The notes below the pieces were generated by a model, which saw nothing but the letters and a program-made list of their open reading frames with translations, was not told where the DNA came from and ran no database searches. A stretch of DNA of 64,000 nucleotides. It comes from Bacteroidales bacterium. GTDB taxonomy: Bacteria > Bacteroidota > Bacteroidia > Bacteroidales > P3. Made by a program: the position numbers and the translations under genes. This document shows positions 62,256-64,000 of this stretch, piece by piece. Location of the stretch: positions 34,372-98,371 of the forward strand of contig JAFWOP010000066.1 in the NCBI GenBank assembly GCA_017545365.1. Direction: 5' to 3'. The stretch's first letter is position 1, and each line of letters begins with the position of its first letter.

Positions 62256-63704
62256 TCATCCCACACTGCCTTCCAGCGAGATGCTCAGCAGCTTCTGTGC
62301 CTCCACGGCAAACTCCATCGGCAGCTTCCTCAACACCTCCTTGGCATAGCCGTTCACTATCAAACCCACGGCACTTTCGGGCGAAATGCCGCGCTGCTGG
62401 CAGTAGAAGAGCTGGTCTTCGCTAATCTTGCTTGTGGTGGCCTCATGCTCCAAGATGGCCGAGCTGTTGTTGGCCTTGATGTAGGGCCAGGTGTGTGCGC
62501 CGCAGGTGTCGCCAAGGAGCAACGAGTCGCACTGTGAATAGTTGCGGGCATTCTCCGCACTCTTGTTTATCTGCACCAGGCCGCGGTAACTGTTCTGGCT
62601 GTGTCCCGCGCTGATGCCCTTCGACATGATGGTGCTGTGCGTGTTCTTACCTATGTGTATCATCTTGGTGCCTGTGTCGGCTTGCTGGTAGTTGTTGGTG
62701 ACGGCCACGCTGTAGAACTCCGCCGTGCTGTCGTCGCCCTGCAGTATGCAGCTGGGGTACTTCCACGTCACCGCGCTGCCCGTCTCCACCTGGGTCCACG
62801 AAATCTTGCTGTGCGACCCCTTGCAGATGCCGCGCTTGGTGACGAAATTATAGATGCCTCCTTTGCCGTCCTTGTCGCCGGGGTACCAGTTCTGCACTGT
62901 GCTGTACTTCACCTCGGCATCCTTCAATGCCACAATCTCAACGATGGCGGCATGCAGCTGGTTCTCGTCGCGCTGAGGGGCTGTGCAGCCTTCCATATAG
63001 CTCACGTAGGCCTCTTCGTCGGCCACTATTAGGGTGCGCTCGAACTGACCCGTCCCACGGGCGTTGATGCGGAAATAGCTCGACAGCTCCACCGGGCAGC
63101 GCACCCCTTTGGGAATATAACAGAACGACCCATCGCTGAACACGGCCGAATTCAACGCGGCAAAGAAGTTGTCGCCTATCGGCACCACCGACCCCAGATA
63201 CTGCTTCACCAAGTCGGGATATTTCTGCACCGCCTCGCTGATAGGACAGAACAAGATACCTTTCTCCTCCAGCATCTTCTGCGAAGTGGTCTTCACCGAC
63301 ACCGAGTCCATGATGGCGTCGTATGCCACCCCTGCCAAGACCTTCTGCTCGCGCAGGGAAATGCCCAGTTTGTCGAAGGTGGCCAGCAGCTCGGGGTCCA
63401 CCTCGTCCATGCTCTTCTTCAGCTCCTTCTGCTTGGGGGCGGCATAATAGATAATGTCCTGATAGTCCACCTTGTCATATTTCAGATGGCCCCACTCTGG
63501 CTCCTCCATGGTCTGCCATTTGCGGAATGCCTTCAGGCGGAATTCCAACAGCCACTCCGGCTCGTTCTTTTTCTTCGAAATAAGGCGTACCACATCCTCA
63601 TTAAGGCCCTTGCCAATCGTGTCGGTATCTATATCGGTGACAAAGCCCCACTTGTACTCCTCATTGGTAACCTCTTGAATGATATCTTTTTCGTTATCTT
63701 TCAT
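62256..63704 (-). CDS. sufB: Fe-S cluster assembly protein SufB
   Basis: A 482-residue scaffold subunit of the SUF iron-sulfur assembly complex SufBCD. The sequence from [18 protein letters not shown] through [60 protein letters not shown] and [24 protein letters not shown] is typical for SufB, at normal length. The ATG at 63704 (MKDNEKDII) is preferred because it stands just behind a TATCTTTG promoter; a longer frame to 63797 crosses that promoter. SufC and SufD, which usually follow, are not present downstream: a TrmH-family gene is there instead. Confidence 0.95.
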   Translation of the reverse strand: MKDNEKDIIQEVTNEEYKWGFVTDIDTDTIGKGLNEDVVRLISKKKNEPEWLLEFRLKAFRKWQTMEEPEWGHLKYDKVDYQDIIYYAAPKQKELKKSMDEVDPELLATFDKLGISLREQKVLAGVAYDAIMDSVSVKTTSQKMLEEKGILFCPISEAVQKYPDLVKQYLGSVVPIGDNFFAALNSAVFSDGSFCYIPKGVRCPVELSSYFRINARGTGQFERTLIVADEEAYVSYMEGCTAPQRDENQLHAAIVEIVALKDAEVKYSTVQNWYPGDKDGKGGIYNFVTKRGICKGSHSKISWTQVETGSAVTWKYPSCILQGDDSTAEFYSVAVTNNYQQADTGTKMIHIGKNTHSTIMSKGISAGHSQNSYRGLVQINKSAENARNYSQCDSLLLGDTCGAHTWPYIKANNSSAILEHEATTSKISEDQLFYCQQRGISPESAVGLIVNGYAKEVLRKLPMEFAVEAQKLLSISLEGSVG

Positions 63705-63732
63705 TGTCGTATTGAATGCATTATTGCAATTG

Positions 63733-63740
63733 CAAAGATA
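63733..63740 (-). promoter_or_regulatory. -7 promoter element of sufB
   Basis: Minus-strand TATCTTTG followed by CA, 29 bases before the ATG at 63704. It implies a leader of about 20 bases. Confidence 0.65.
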
Positions 63741-63773
63741 CAAAAAAAGTCCGACATGCCAGCGAACTTTTTT

Positions 63774-63820
63774 GATAAGCCGAATCCAGACAAGCAAGCT
63801 TGTCTGGCAAGGCGAGAAAC
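63774..63820 (+). repeat. Short hairpin repeat GATAAGCCG..GGCGAGAAA, copy 2
   Basis: Matches 48142-48190 in its ends; the inner hairpin is CAGACAAGC AAGCTTGTCTG. It lies just upstream of sufB and next to MITE copy 3. Confidence 0.7.
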
Positions 63821-63837
63821 GTCTGTTTTGAAGAAGG

Positions 63838-64000
63838 CTCTAGTTTGATAAAAGACCGACTTTTTAACAGCATCGAAGATGCTGAATTTCAATAACCCCA
63901 CACAAGGAACGCAGTGTGGGGTCAACGAAAACCCTACTACTCAGCGTCCCGGAGGGACGCGACAATGGGAAAGGTTGGAAAAAATCAGTCATACTTTATA
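63838..64000 (+). mobile_element. MITE-like three-hairpin element, copy 3 (right end cut by window)
   Basis: CTCTAGTTTGATAA, GACCGACTTTTT, hairpin AGCATCGAAGATGCT, hairpin CCCCACAC..GTGTGGGG with AAGGAACGCA, hairpin GCGTCCCGGAGGGACGC and the end AAAAAATCAGTCATAC. Nearly identical to copy 2 on the opposite strand but without its internal insertion. Confidence 0.85.

Overview
The window comes from a member of the Bacteroidota, most likely the order Bacteroidales. The evidence is the recurring -7 promoter element TAnnTTTG (often TATCTTTGCA), mostly leader sequences without Shine-Dalgarno sites, several secreted proteins ending in type IX secretion (T9SS) type A sorting domains, Mpl, TypA and SufB of Bacteroidota type, and DUF2027-Smr and DUF5674 proteins. 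No rRNA or tRNA gene was seen. T9SS machinery genes are absent, although its cargo is present.

Layout. 1-237: 5' part of a thiamine pyrophosphokinase gene (minus). 791-14211: a run of exported proteins (a 2393-residue T9SS adhesin-like protein, a beta-helix-like protein, an unknown secreted protein, a T9SS protein) interrupted by an AGCS alanine symporter. 14486-27313: a Ser/Arg-repeat secreted protein, a nucleoside phosphorylase, a giant exonuclease-RecQ-UvrD fusion, typA, and a radical SAM plus partner DNA-repair pair. 27384-28142: a membrane/envelope protein (minus) with a long structured leader. 28721-30004: an AAA/DUF4143 ATPase.

30288-42158 is the accessory highlight: eight closely packed genes on the plus strand that read as a composite defence operon. 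They are a type III-like methyltransferase (Mod), a helicase-nuclease (Res), an AAA/DUF3696 ATPase, a TOPRIM-like protein, a DUF262 protein, a small unknown protein, a DndD-like SMC ATPase and a HerA-like ATPase. The middle three are strikingly A+T-rich and look like a module inserted into a Mod-Res-small-DndD-HerA backbone. The island ends at what looks like an orphan rRNA-operon leader (promoter plus boxA).

42516-47454 is a minus-strand housekeeping operon (HD hydrolase, mpl, small membrane protein, Smr/DUF2027, ispG). 48217-49291 is a three-gene nucleotidyltransferase / DUF5674 / helical-protein cassette of toxin-antitoxin style. 49646-59083 is a secreted beta-helix-like protein plus a 2768-residue T9SS protein. 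59212-61600 is an ECF sigma factor, a putative anti-sigma protein and an outer-membrane barrel. 61660-63704 (minus) is sufB followed by trmH.

Intergenic DNA is rich in repeats: a MITE-like three-hairpin element with terminal inverted repeats (three clear copies and one diverged relative), a second short hairpin repeat, 7-bp-period AATTCTC arrays and 8-bp-period TTAACACA arrays. The 7-bp arrays have entered coding sequence in frame in two unrelated genes (the T9SS giant and trmH), where they encode LNSQFS-type peptides. Two long hairpins (28238-28364 and 49423-49531) are candidate structured RNAs.
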